Part shown: piece by piece, positions 25,568 through 32,673 of the stretch
How the letters are laid out: the number at the start of each line of letters is the position of its first letter
Numbering within the stretch: the stretch's first letter is position 1
From: Streptomyces natalensis ATCC 27448
Lineage (GTDB): Bacteria; Actinomycetota; Actinomycetes; Streptomycetales; Streptomycetaceae
Assembly: GCF_000935125.1 (NCBI RefSeq)
Contig: NZ_JRKI01000034.1
Coordinates: 124,001 to 188,000 of the forward strand
DNA length: 64,000 nucleotides
Direction: 5' to 3'
The notes under the pieces: generated by a model
The model's database searches: none
Told to the model about the DNA's origin: nothing
What the model saw: the letters and a program-made list of their open reading frames with translations, nothing else
Program-made: the position numbers and the translations under genes

Positions 25568-25658
25568 TGGCCGGCCATGGTCCGCACCGCCTCGCCCCGG
25601 GCCCGGCGTGCGCCGTTCGGGCGGCCGCGCCGGTCCCGGGCGGGGCGGCCGGTCGCCG

Positions 25659-27104
25659 CTAGAGGACGGCTTCCGGTGCGGGGCCGGCCGGGGTCGGGGC
25701 CGGGGCCAGCTCGGGCCAGCGGCCCCCGTTCTGCCAGTAGCCCCGGATCTCCTCCAGCTGGCGCCCCTTGGTCTCCGGCGCCATCGCGGAGGCGAAGAGC
25801 AGGGCGCAGAACGCGAGCGCACCGAGGCCGGCGAAGGTCCAGGCCGCGCCCGCCCAGGCCATCAGGGACGGGAAGAACTGGGCGATCAGGAGATTCGCCA
25901 CCAGGTCGGCGGTGAGCATCACCGACGCCCCGGTGGAGCGCAGCTGGGCGGGGAACGCCTCGCTCGCATAGACCCAGATCAGCGATCCGAAGCCGAAGTT
26001 GAAGGCGGCGGTGAAGAGCAGGATGGCGCCGAAGCCCACCCAGGTCGCGGCGCCGTGCAGCTCGCCCATGGCGAAGACGACGGTCAGTACGGCGAGCATG
26101 GTGACCATCGTGCCGATGCCGGAGAGCAGCACCACCCGGCGGCCGAGCCGGTCGATGATGAGAAGGGCCAGCACGGTCGCGACCAGTGAGGCGAGCTCCA
26201 CGAAGGACGGCAGCAGGAAGTTCTGCCCGTTGCCGGTGAAGCCCATTTCCTCGAAGATCTGCGGGCTGTAGTACGTCACGGCGTTGATGCCGGTGATCTG
26301 GCAGAAGAAGCCGAGGCCGATGACGAACAGCGTGGCGCGGGCGTACGGCGTGCGCAGCAGTGAGGACGCCGGGCCGCCGCTCTCCGCGGCGAGCGCGGCG
26401 CTCACCGCGGCCACCTCTGCATGCGCGTCGGCCTCCGGGTCGGTCGTCGCCATGACCTCGACGGCCTGCTGCGTACGGCCCTTGAGCACATACCAGCGCG
26501 GGGTGTCCGGCAGCCGGAGCAGCGGGATCATGACAAGTGCCGCGGGGATCGCGGACAGGCCGAGCATCCAGCGCCAGTGGCCGCCGCCGGACAGCCCCCA
26601 GTTCACGAAGTAGGTCAGAACGATGCCGGCGACGGTGGCCACCTGGTACGCGGCGACGGATGCGCCGCGGATGCGCGCAGGCGTCGATTCGGCGATATAG
26701 AGCGGGGCGGCCACGATCGAGATGCCGATGGCGACACCGAGCAAGAAGCGCACCACATCGAGCACGACGACGTTGGGCGCGCACGCGGAGAGCGCGACAA
26801 AGGCGGCGTACGAGCCGGCGACGATCAGCATCGCGGCCTTGCGGCCCAGGGCGTCGGCGAGCTTGCCACCGATCAGCGCACCGACGATGGACCCGAACAC
26901 CAACACGCTGTTGACCAGGCCCTTTTCCGCCTCGGTGAGGTGGAAGTCCCTGCTGAGGAAGACCAGGGCGCCCGAGATGCTGCCGGTGTCGTAGCCGTAG
27001 ATGACGCCGACCACGGCGCCGGTGAGCGCGAACAGTCTGCCGGTGCGGCGCGCGGCCTTGGGCGACGGCGGCTGGGGCGTCTCGGGGAGCGTGGCATTGG
27101 ACAT
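25659..27104 (-). CDS. Sugar porter (MFS, XylE/GlcP-type)
   Basis: A 481-residue, 12-helix sugar:H+ symporter. It carries the sugar-porter fingerprints: VIYGYDTGSISGALVF in helix 1, GGKLADALGRKAAM in loop 2-3, LYIAESTPARIRGASVAAYQ, the mid-loop LPDTPRWYVLKGR, QITGINAVTYYSPQIFEEMG in helix 7 and the final PETKGRQLEEI. AAAGGA lies six bases before ATG 27104. It is divergent from the SIS-aldolase-DeoR genes, so it probably imports their sugar substrate. The particular sugar cannot be deduced. The 326-base spacer is described separately. Confidence 0.9.
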   Translation of the reverse strand: MSNATLPETPQPPSPKAARRTGRLFALTGAVVGVIYGYDTGSISGALVFLSRDFHLTEAEKGLVNSVLVFGSIVGALIGGKLADALGRKAAMLIVAGSYAAFVALSACAPNVVVLDVVRFLLGVAIGISIVAAPLYIAESTPARIRGASVAAYQVATVAGIVLTYFVNWGLSGGGHWRWMLGLSAIPAALVMIPLLRLPDTPRWYVLKGRTQQAVEVMATTDPEADAHAEVAAVSAALAAESGGPASSLLRTPYARATLFVIGLGFFCQITGINAVTYYSPQIFEEMGFTGNGQNFLLPSFVELASLVATVLALLIIDRLGRRVVLLSGIGTMVTMLAVLTVVFAMGELHGAATWVGFGAILLFTAAFNFGFGSLIWVYASEAFPAQLRSTGASVMLTADLVANLLIAQFFPSLMAWAGAAWTFAGLGALAFCALLFASAMAPETKGRQLEEIRGYWQNGGRWPELAPAPTPAGPAPEAVL

Positions 27105-27430
27105 GGAGGGTCCTTTGTGCGGCGGAGCTGCCTTTGCTGCATGACTGATCTTGCGAGTATTCGGCGCCGTTCACGCAGTTGTCAACAGATGTGAGCCGCC
27201 GGTACACGCGCTGCATCCGGCACCCTTCGAGGCCACCCAAACAGCCTTATTCTGGACATTTATTACGCTCCGACACCCCTCACCCATCCGGCCTCCTCGC
27301 CACACATCTGCCGCACCCACCCTTTCGAGGGATTGGTCAGCAGCACGAACATGCGTACAGTCGATTGCAATGCAGGTAAAAGTTGCAGAATTACGCAGCG
27401 GACAAATTCTGGATTACGGGAGGGTGTGCG
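27105..27430. promoter_or_regulatory. Divergent control region of the sugar genes
   Basis: This 326-base spacer contains no gene and is clearly less GC-rich than its surroundings, especially 27240-27280 and 27360-27420. ATTCTGGA occurs twice (27249-27256 and 27406-27413), each time followed by TTACG (directly in the second, after six bases in the first). GTTGCA/TTGCA also recurs near 27364-27390. Such spaced direct repeats suit a DeoR-type repressor, whose gene is the fourth in the cluster, but no consensus is established from this alone. Confidence 0.4.
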
Positions 27431-28336
27431 GTGGGCGAGACCTCGTACATGGCGCAGGAGCTGAACAGTCAGCCGGAGACCTGGCGGGAGGCGGCACGGA
27501 TCGGGGCGGCGAAGGGACCGCTGCCCAAGGCGGGAGAGCGGGTGGCCGTGGTCGGATGCGGCACCTCGTGGTTCATGGCGCAGTCGTACGCGGCACTGCG
27601 CGAGGGAGCGGGCCAGGGGGTGACGGACCCGTTCGCCGCCTCGGAAGCGTTCCTCGGCACGGACCGCGCCTATGACGCGGTCGTGGCGATCACCCGCTCC
27701 GGCACCACGACCGAGGTGCTGCGGGTTCTCGACGCGGTCAAGGGCCGGATCCCGACGGTGACGATTCTCGGCGATCCCGAGACACCGGCGGTGGAGGTCT
27801 CCGACGAGACGCTCGCGCTGCCGTTCGCCGATGAGAAGTCCGTGGTCCAGACGCGGTTCGCGACGACGGCGCTGACGCTGCTGCGCGCGCATCTGGGAGA
27901 GGACGTCTCCCGAGCGGTGGGCGATGCGCAGGAGGCGCTTGCCGCTCCGGTGGAGCAGGAGTGGGTGGAGGCCGAGCAGTTCTCCTTCCTCGGCACGGGC
28001 TGGACGTTCGGCCTGGCCAATGAGGCGGCCCTCAAGATGCGGGAGGCGTCCCAGAGTTGGACGGAGTCCTACCCTGCGATGGAGTACCGCCACGGCCCGA
28101 TCGCCATAGCCGCGCCCGGCCGGGTGACCTGGCTGTTCGGGCCGGCCCCGGAGGGGCTGGAGGACGATGTGGCGCGGACCGGCGCCCGGTTCGTCCGCCA
28201 TGCGCGCGATCCGCTGGCCGATCTGGTGCTGGTGCAGCGGGTGGCCCTGGCCCGGGCGCGGGCCCGCGGACTGGACCCTGACAACCCACGCAGCCTCACC
28301 CGCTCCGTGATGCTCGACGCGGCGGCCGCCTCGTAG
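27431..28336 (+). CDS. SIS-domain sugar-phosphate isomerase (AgaS/GlmS-like)
   Basis: A 301-residue protein with two sugar isomerase (SIS) folds. ERVAVVGCGTSWFMAQSYAA and VVAITRSGTTTEVLRVLDAV form the first; FSFLGTGWTFGLANEAALKM with ESYPAMEYRHGPIAI forms the second and resembles the isomerase half of GlmS and AgaS. There is no glutaminase domain, so a deaminase/isomerase acting on an amino-sugar phosphate is likely. GTG 27431 follows GGGAGGG by about seven bases; the frame extends to 27383 but with no ribosome site. The aldolase follows after 55 bases. Confidence 0.82.
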   Translation: MGETSYMAQELNSQPETWREAARIGAAKGPLPKAGERVAVVGCGTSWFMAQSYAALREGAGQGVTDPFAASEAFLGTDRAYDAVVAITRSGTTTEVLRVLDAVKGRIPTVTILGDPETPAVEVSDETLALPFADEKSVVQTRFATTALTLLRAHLGEDVSRAVGDAQEALAAPVEQEWVEAEQFSFLGTGWTFGLANEAALKMREASQSWTESYPAMEYRHGPIAIAAPGRVTWLFGPAPEGLEDDVARTGARFVRHARDPLADLVLVQRVALARARARGLDPDNPRSLTRSVMLDAAAAS

Positions 28337-28391
28337 CAGCCCCGCTTCCCCTGAGACCAACTCACCCCGTCCGCAAGGGAGTCAGCGTCCC

Positions 28392-29273
28392 ATGCCCCTC
28401 GTTCCGACCTCATCCATCGTCGACGCCGCACAGGCGGCGCAGGCCGGTGCCGCGGCGTTCAATGTCATCCATCTGGAGACCGCCGAGGCGCTCGTCACCG
28501 CCGCCGAGCGCACCGGCACCCCGCTGATCCTCCAGATCAGCGAGAACTGCATCCGCTACCACGGCAGTCTGCTGCCCATCACCCGCGCCTGCCTCGCCCT
28601 GGCCGAGAGCTCCACCGCCCCCATCGCGGTCCATCTCGACCACCTCACCGATACGGAACTGGTCCACCAGGGCGTCGCCGCCGGGGTGGGCTCGGTGATG
28701 GTCGACGCCTCGGCGCTCCCCTACGAGGAGAACGTCTCCACCACCGCCCAGCTCACCGGCTGGTGTCATGAGCGTGGTGTCTATGTCGAGGCGGAACTCG
28801 GCGAAGTGGGCGGCAAGGACGGTGTGCATGCGCCGGGTGTGCGCACCCGACCGCACGAAGCCCTGGCCTTCGTCCGGGCCACGGGTGTGGATGCGCTCGC
28901 GGTCGCCGTCGGCTCCTCGCACGCCATGCGCGAGCGCACGGCCGTCCTGGACAAGGACCTGATCGCCACGCTGCGGGCGACGCTTCCGGTGCCCCTGGTG
29001 CTGCACGGCTCCTCGGGCGTACCGGACGACGAGCTCCGCCGTGCCATCGCCGCAGGAATGACGAAGATCAATATCTCCACACATCTGGTGTCCGTCTTCA
29101 CTCGGTCCATACGGCAGACACTCGGCGCGGACCCCTCGCTCGTCGACTCCCGCAAGTACGTGAAGCCGGCCCGGGAGGCGGTGGCCCAGGAGGCCGCGAG
29201 ACTGCTGGAGGTCCTGAGCACTCCGGCGGCGGTCCCGGAGCAGCACGCCGCCCAGGCGCCGGCGCCCGGGTAG
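28392..29273 (+). CDS. Class II fructose/tagatose-bisphosphate aldolase (KbaY/GatY-like)
   Basis: Zn-dependent aldol cleavage of a ketose bisphosphate to two trioses. The 293-residue protein has the expected residues: Asp in VHLDHLTD, the Zn-binding His in the same stretch, Glu in VEAELGEVGGKDG, His in VAVGSSHAMRE (usually GTAHG), His in LVLHGSSGVPDDELRRAI and KINISTHLVSVFTRSI. A Pro/Ala-rich tail of about 20 residues follows. AAGGGA precedes ATG 28392 by twelve bases. Pairing with a SIS protein and a DeoR regulator points to amino-sugar or galactitol-type catabolism rather than glycolysis. Confidence 0.87.
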   Translation: MPLVPTSSIVDAAQAAQAGAAAFNVIHLETAEALVTAAERTGTPLILQISENCIRYHGSLLPITRACLALAESSTAPIAVHLDHLTDTELVHQGVAAGVGSVMVDASALPYEENVSTTAQLTGWCHERGVYVEAELGEVGGKDGVHAPGVRTRPHEALAFVRATGVDALAVAVGSSHAMRERTAVLDKDLIATLRATLPVPLVLHGSSGVPDDELRRAIAAGMTKINISTHLVSVFTRSIRQTLGADPSLVDSRKYVKPAREAVAQEAARLLEVLSTPAAVPEQHAAQAPAPG

Positions 29274-29345
29274 GTCGCAGCGGAACGCGGACGCCTGGTC
29301 CGGCCGGGCTCACGGGGGAGGGAGGAGACGAATTAGGCTCGCGCC

Positions 29346-30185
29346 ATGAAGCGCCATGAACGGATGAACGCACTGCTCGAGCTGCTCGGCGACCGGGGCC
29401 GGGTGGATGTCGAGGAGGCGGCGACCGCACTGGAGGTCTCGGCCGCCACGATGCGGCGCGACATGGACGCCCTCGCCGAGCAGCAGCTGCTGACCCGCAC
29501 GCGCGGCGGGGCGGTGCTCAGCTCGGTCGCGTACGACCTGCCGATCCGGTACAAGCACGGCCATCGGTCCGTGGAGAAGGACGCGGTGGCACAGGCCGCG
29601 GCGAACATGGTCGAACGGGGAGATGTGGTCGGGCTGAGCGGTGGCACCACGACCACGGCAATCGCCCGGGTGCTCGCCACCCGGCCGGATTTCGCGGAGG
29701 CGGGTCCGCAGCCGCATCTGACGATCGTCACCAACTCGCTCAATATCGCCAACGAGCTGGCGGTGCGGCCCCAGATCAAGATCGTGCTCACGGGCGGGGT
29801 GGCGCACTCACGGTCGTACGAACTGGTCGGCCCGTTCAGCGAGTTGGTGCTCCAGCAGATCTCGATCGACATCGCGTTCATCGGGGCCAACGGTGTGGAC
29901 CCGACGATGGGGGCCACGGTGCACGACGAGGCGGAGGCGCGGGTGAACCGCCTGATGGCGGAGCGTGCCCGGCGGGCCGTGGTCGTCGCCGACTCGTCGA
30001 AGATCGGCGAACGCTGCTTCGCGAGGGTCGGCGACGCCGATGTCTTTGACACCTTCATCACGGACAACGGAGCGAAGGAGGCAATGCGGCGGGAGTTCAC
30101 GGACCGCGGCCTGAGGGTGGTCACGGCCCGCCCGCCGGGCGACACGGAAGCCGGACCGGCTGCCGGATCGACTGCCGGACGCTGA
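29346..30185 (+). CDS. DeoR/GlpR family sugar-operon repressor (AgaR-like)
   Basis: A 279-residue repressor. The N-terminal HTH (RMNALLELLGDRGRVDVEEA, then LEVSAATMRRDMDAL and RTRGGAVL) is the DeoR signature. The C-terminal sensor resembles ribose-5-phosphate isomerase: VGLSGGTTTTAIARVL, then IVTNSLNIANEL and VLTGGVAHSRSYELVGPF, and the closing VVADSSKIGERCFARV. It should bind a phosphorylated sugar, releasing DNA. It is 72 bases downstream of the aldolase and likely controls this operon and the divergent sugar porter. The last 20 residues are a Gly/Ala-rich tail. Confidence 0.87.
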   Translation: MKRHERMNALLELLGDRGRVDVEEAATALEVSAATMRRDMDALAEQQLLTRTRGGAVLSSVAYDLPIRYKHGHRSVEKDAVAQAAANMVERGDVVGLSGGTTTTAIARVLATRPDFAEAGPQPHLTIVTNSLNIANELAVRPQIKIVLTGGVAHSRSYELVGPFSELVLQQISIDIAFIGANGVDPTMGATVHDEAEARVNRLMAERARRAVVVADSSKIGERCFARVGDADVFDTFITDNGAKEAMRREFTDRGLRVVTARPPGDTEAGPAAGSTAGR

Positions 30186-30354
30186 GATACCGGCTGCCGG
30201 ACGCAGAGTCAGCGCTGAGACGCCCGGCCGGGCCGGCAGCCGAGCAGGCGGGGGTGTTGATCAGATGCCGGCGGGCCGGTCGTGGATCGGCGGGGTTCTT
30301 CGGCGGCGTTGTTCGGCGGGTGCGCGGTCCTGCGCAGCACCTCACGACGTGCCG

Positions 30355-30453
30355 CACCACCACATGACACCCCGCCGCACCACGACGCACCACCACATGA
30401 CACCCCGCCGCACCACGACGCATCACCATGTGACACCCCGCCGCGCCACGCCT
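30355..30453. repeat. 33-bp tandem repeat, three copies
   Basis: Units at 30355-30387 and 30388-30420 are identical (begin CACCACCACATGACACCCCG) and the third (30421-30453) is diverged at several positions. It is a small minisatellite between a DeoR and a TetR gene. No spacers or flanking cas genes, so not CRISPR. Confidence 0.85.
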
Positions 30454-30479
30454 CGTCTCCCCACGTCAACATACGGTTT

Positions 30480-30498
30480 ATTGGCATGCCCTGCCAAT
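30480..30498 (+). promoter_or_regulatory. Operator-like inverted repeat upstream of TetR gene
   Basis: ATTGGCA-TGCCC-TGCCAAT is a perfect 7-bp inverted repeat with a 5-base centre, in an A/T-rich pocket about 80 bases before the TetR start. Size and symmetry fit autoregulation by the TetR protein at 30579. Confidence 0.6.
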
Positions 30499-30578
30499 GA
30501 ATAGTTCCGTGACAGAGTGAGTGCCGAATGATCAGGGCGGCCACCCCGGTGCCCCGCACCGACGGCGAGGAGAGGCGG

Positions 30579-31214
30579 ATGACGGCAGTGCGCGGCAGGC
30601 CCACGCTGACCGAGCGGCGGCGGCAGGAGACCCGGCTGGAGATCGCGGAGGCCGCGGCGGCGCTCTTCTCCGACCGGGGGTACGACGCCACGACGGTCGA
30701 GGACATTGCCTCGGCGGCCGGTATTTCGCTGCGCACCTTCTACCGCTACTGCGCGGCGAAGGAGGACGCGCTCACGCCCGTACTGACCGACGGCGTCGGT
30801 CAGCTCGTCGATCAGCTCGCCATCCGGCCCGTAGAGGAGCCGCTGACCTGCGCGGTGCAGGCGGCGTTCGACACCTCCACCTCCGCCCGGCGCCTCGCGG
30901 ACGCGGAACGGGCGCGTCGGCTGATCCGCGTCATGGGCAGCGTTCCGGCGATCCGTATGCGGTGGATGGCGGCCGGGCGCGAGATGCAGGACCGGCTGGT
31001 GCCGGTGCTGGCGGCGCGTACGGGGGCGTCGCGGGACAGCCTGGAGGTGCGGCTGCTGGCGTCCGTGCTGATCGATGCAATCACCGTCGCCATGGAGCAC
31101 TGGGCCCGCCAGGACGCACCGGAGGACGTCGCCGAGCTGACCCGCCGCGCGCTGGAGTTTCTGCGGATCGACGATCTGGGCGCGGCGAGCCGGGGCGACG
31201 GCGACCGGCCGTAG
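30579..31214 (+). CDS. TetR/AcrR family transcriptional regulator
   Basis: A 211-residue repressor. The HTH domain is ETRLEIAEAAAALFSDRGYD, then TTVEDIASAAGISLRTFYRY and AAKEDALTP. The C-terminal ligand domain (RLIRVMGSVPAIRMRWMAAG, EMQDRLVPVLAARTG, MEHWARQDAPEDVAELTRRA) is of the MftR/TetR_C_17-like helical type. ATG 30579 is preferred over ATG 30528: GAGGAG stands six bases before it, and the longer form would begin with an unstructured Pro-rich stretch. No neighbour gene is obviously under its control; its own operator is probably 30480-30498. Confidence 0.85.
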   Translation: MTAVRGRPTLTERRRQETRLEIAEAAAALFSDRGYDATTVEDIASAAGISLRTFYRYCAAKEDALTPVLTDGVGQLVDQLAIRPVEEPLTCAVQAAFDTSTSARRLADAERARRLIRVMGSVPAIRMRWMAAGREMQDRLVPVLAARTGASRDSLEVRLLASVLIDAITVAMEHWARQDAPEDVAELTRRALEFLRIDDLGAASRGDGDRP

Positions 31215-31240
31215 CCGTGTCCGTAGCCGTAGCCGTAGCC
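31211..31240. repeat. Hexamer repeat GTAGCC
   Basis: Five consecutive hexamers: GTAGCC, GTGTCC and three GTAGCC, directly at the end of the TetR gene. The rest of the 268-base gap up to 31483 shows no gene. Confidence 0.75.
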
Positions 31241-31482
31241 GCTCGGACGCCCTCGTGCAGCGGCCGTCTCCGTGCCGGTTCCCGGAAAACGGCCCCGGTC
31301 CGGTTCCGAAAACGTCGCGCTTGCGCCGCGGTGCGCCACCCACGGCTGACTTTCTCCGGCGGCCATGGACAATGGGGAATGAACGTGCGAAGGCCGAACC
31401 GGTCCGCAGGGGTCCGACAGGACAGGGATCCCGCGCCTCGGGCGTTCGCAGAAGTTTCAGACGGGACAACGGGGGAGAGACC

Positions 31483-31806
31483 GTGCGGAAGATCATCGCC
31501 ATAGCACTGACGGCGGCGGCATGCGGCGCCTCGCTGGCGTTCACGGCCGGCCAAGCGGCGGCGGCCGACCACGGACCGCGGTGTGTGATGGTGCGGAAGA
31601 ACTTCACCAAGGGCGAGTACCGCTATCTGCGGCTGACGAACCTGTGCGGCCGGCGCACCTCCTGCTACATCATCGTCATCCCGCATGCGAAGGACCCGCA
31701 CGGCCGGCTGCTGAAGGGCCAGACCAAGGACGTCCGTTACGGGACGACGCAGGGCCCGAAGGCACTGTTCGTCAAGAACACGTCCTGCTCGACGGAAAGC
31801 CACTGA
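31483..31806 (+). CDS. Small secreted Cys-containing protein of unknown function
   Basis: A 107-residue product starting at GTG 31483, behind GGGGGAGA. The first 30 residues are a clear signal peptide (KIIAIALTAAACGASLAFTA, cleavage after QAAAA). The mature part is about 75 residues, basic, with four Cys (PRCVMV, NLCGRR, SCYIIV, TSCSTE), so two disulfide bonds are likely. I do not recognise a family. Several Thr/Arg/Lys-rich strands suggest a compact beta protein. A longer in-frame reading from 31378 is less likely because it would bury the signal peptide. It could be an extracellular inhibitor or binding protein, which is speculation. Confidence 0.7.
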   Translation: MRKIIAIALTAAACGASLAFTAGQAAAADHGPRCVMVRKNFTKGEYRYLRLTNLCGRRTSCYIIVIPHAKDPHGRLLKGQTKDVRYGTTQGPKALFVKNTSCSTESH

Positions 31807-31885
31807 GAGAGCCACTGAGGCCGCCGCTTCCCTGGAGCCCGGTCCGACAGCGTCGTGATCGGCGTCCTCATCGGCACGGCACACG

Positions 31886-32515
31886 TCAGCCGGGTACGGC
31901 GATGCCGTCGAGCACCATCGACACATACTGCCGGGCGATCTCCTCGGGACTGTGCCGGCCCTCCGGGCGGTACCAGCTCGCGGCGACCCAGACGGTGTCG
32001 CGGAGGAACCGGTAGGTGAGCCGGATGTCGAGGTCGGTGCGGAAGGTGCCGTCGGCGACGCCGCGTTCCAGGGTGCCCAGCCATGCCTTCTCGAACTTCC
32101 GCTGGGAGTCGGTGAGATAACCGAAGCGCGGCTGGGCGGCGAGCTGCCGCGCCTCCTTCTGGTAGATGGCGACCGCGGCGCGGTGGCGGTCGATCTCCCG
32201 GAAGGACTCGGTGACCAGGGCATCGATGGTTTCCCTCGGTCCGAGGCCGGCGGCGAGTACGGCGTCATAGCCGCCCCACAGCTCGGTCAGGAAGGTGGAC
32301 AGGATCTCGTCCACCATCGATTCCTTCGAATCGAAGTGGTAGTAGAGGCTGCCCGCGAGCATGCCGGCCTCGTCCGCGATGCGCCGGACGGTGGTGGCGT
32401 TGTAACCCTGCGCGGCGAACACCTCTGCCGCGATGGCCAGCAGTTCGCGGCGGCGCTCGGGGGACGCGTTCGCCGTCGTCGGCGTCTTCTTCTGCTTGCT
32501 CTTGGCTGTCGGCAC
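31886..32515 (-). CDS. KstR2-like TetR regulator
   Basis: A roughly 209-residue TetR protein. ELLAIAAEVFAAQGYNATTV, then RRIADEAGMLAGSLYYHFDS and KESMVDEILSTFL form the HTH; the C-terminal domain has VAIYQKEARQLAAQPRFGYL and RFLRDTVWVAASWYRPEGRH. From memory these blocks closely follow mycobacterial KstR2 (Rv3557c), the repressor of lower-sterol-ring (HIP-CoA) catabolism. In Streptomyces the relatives probably sense an acyl-CoA. GTG 32515 is chosen, just before the Lys-rich PTAKSKQKKTPTTANASPER; a longer form to 32617 is possible. Divergent from the FUSC gene. Confidence 0.83.
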   Translation of the reverse strand: MPTAKSKQKKTPTTANASPERRRELLAIAAEVFAAQGYNATTVRRIADEAGMLAGSLYYHFDSKESMVDEILSTFLTELWGGYDAVLAAGLGPRETIDALVTESFREIDRHRAAVAIYQKEARQLAAQPRFGYLTDSQRKFEKAWLGTLERGVADGTFRTDLDIRLTYRFLRDTVWVAASWYRPEGRHSPEEIARQYVSMVLDGIAVPG

Positions 32516-32644
32516 GTGGACATTGTCGCTGCCCGCCCAGGCGTGACGGGTCCGGCCGGGCGTGACGGGAGTGGCGGGAATGGCGGTCCCGGAACGGCGG
32601 CTCTGGGGCACCTCCATTCCTGGGCGCCCCCTCCATATCTTTCA

Positions 32645-32666
32645 CTAGTAAAACACCTGCTAATCT
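32645..32666 (+). promoter_or_regulatory. Promoter and possible operator between KstR2-like and FUSC genes
   Basis: TAATCT (32661-32666) ends seven bases before ATG 32674, with TTTCAC (32639-32644) as a possible -35 at 16-base spacing; the message would be leaderless. CTAGTAAAACACCTGCTAA overlaps it with partly symmetric ends (CTAG/CTAA and TA/TA) and could be a TetR-type operator. Weak evidence. Confidence 0.4.
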
Positions 32667-32673
32667 TCTCGGC

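Larger units (their letters stand above)
30186..30578. other. Non-coding stretch before the TetR gene
   Basis: About 390 bases with no convincing gene. It holds the 33-bp tandem repeat (30355-30453) and an operator-like inverted repeat (30480-30498). Open frames crossing the repeat are repeat artefacts with low-complexity products. Confidence 0.6.

Noticed and set aside
30355..30453. CRISPR-like array
   Set aside because: Direct tandem units with no spacers, only three copies and no cas genes.
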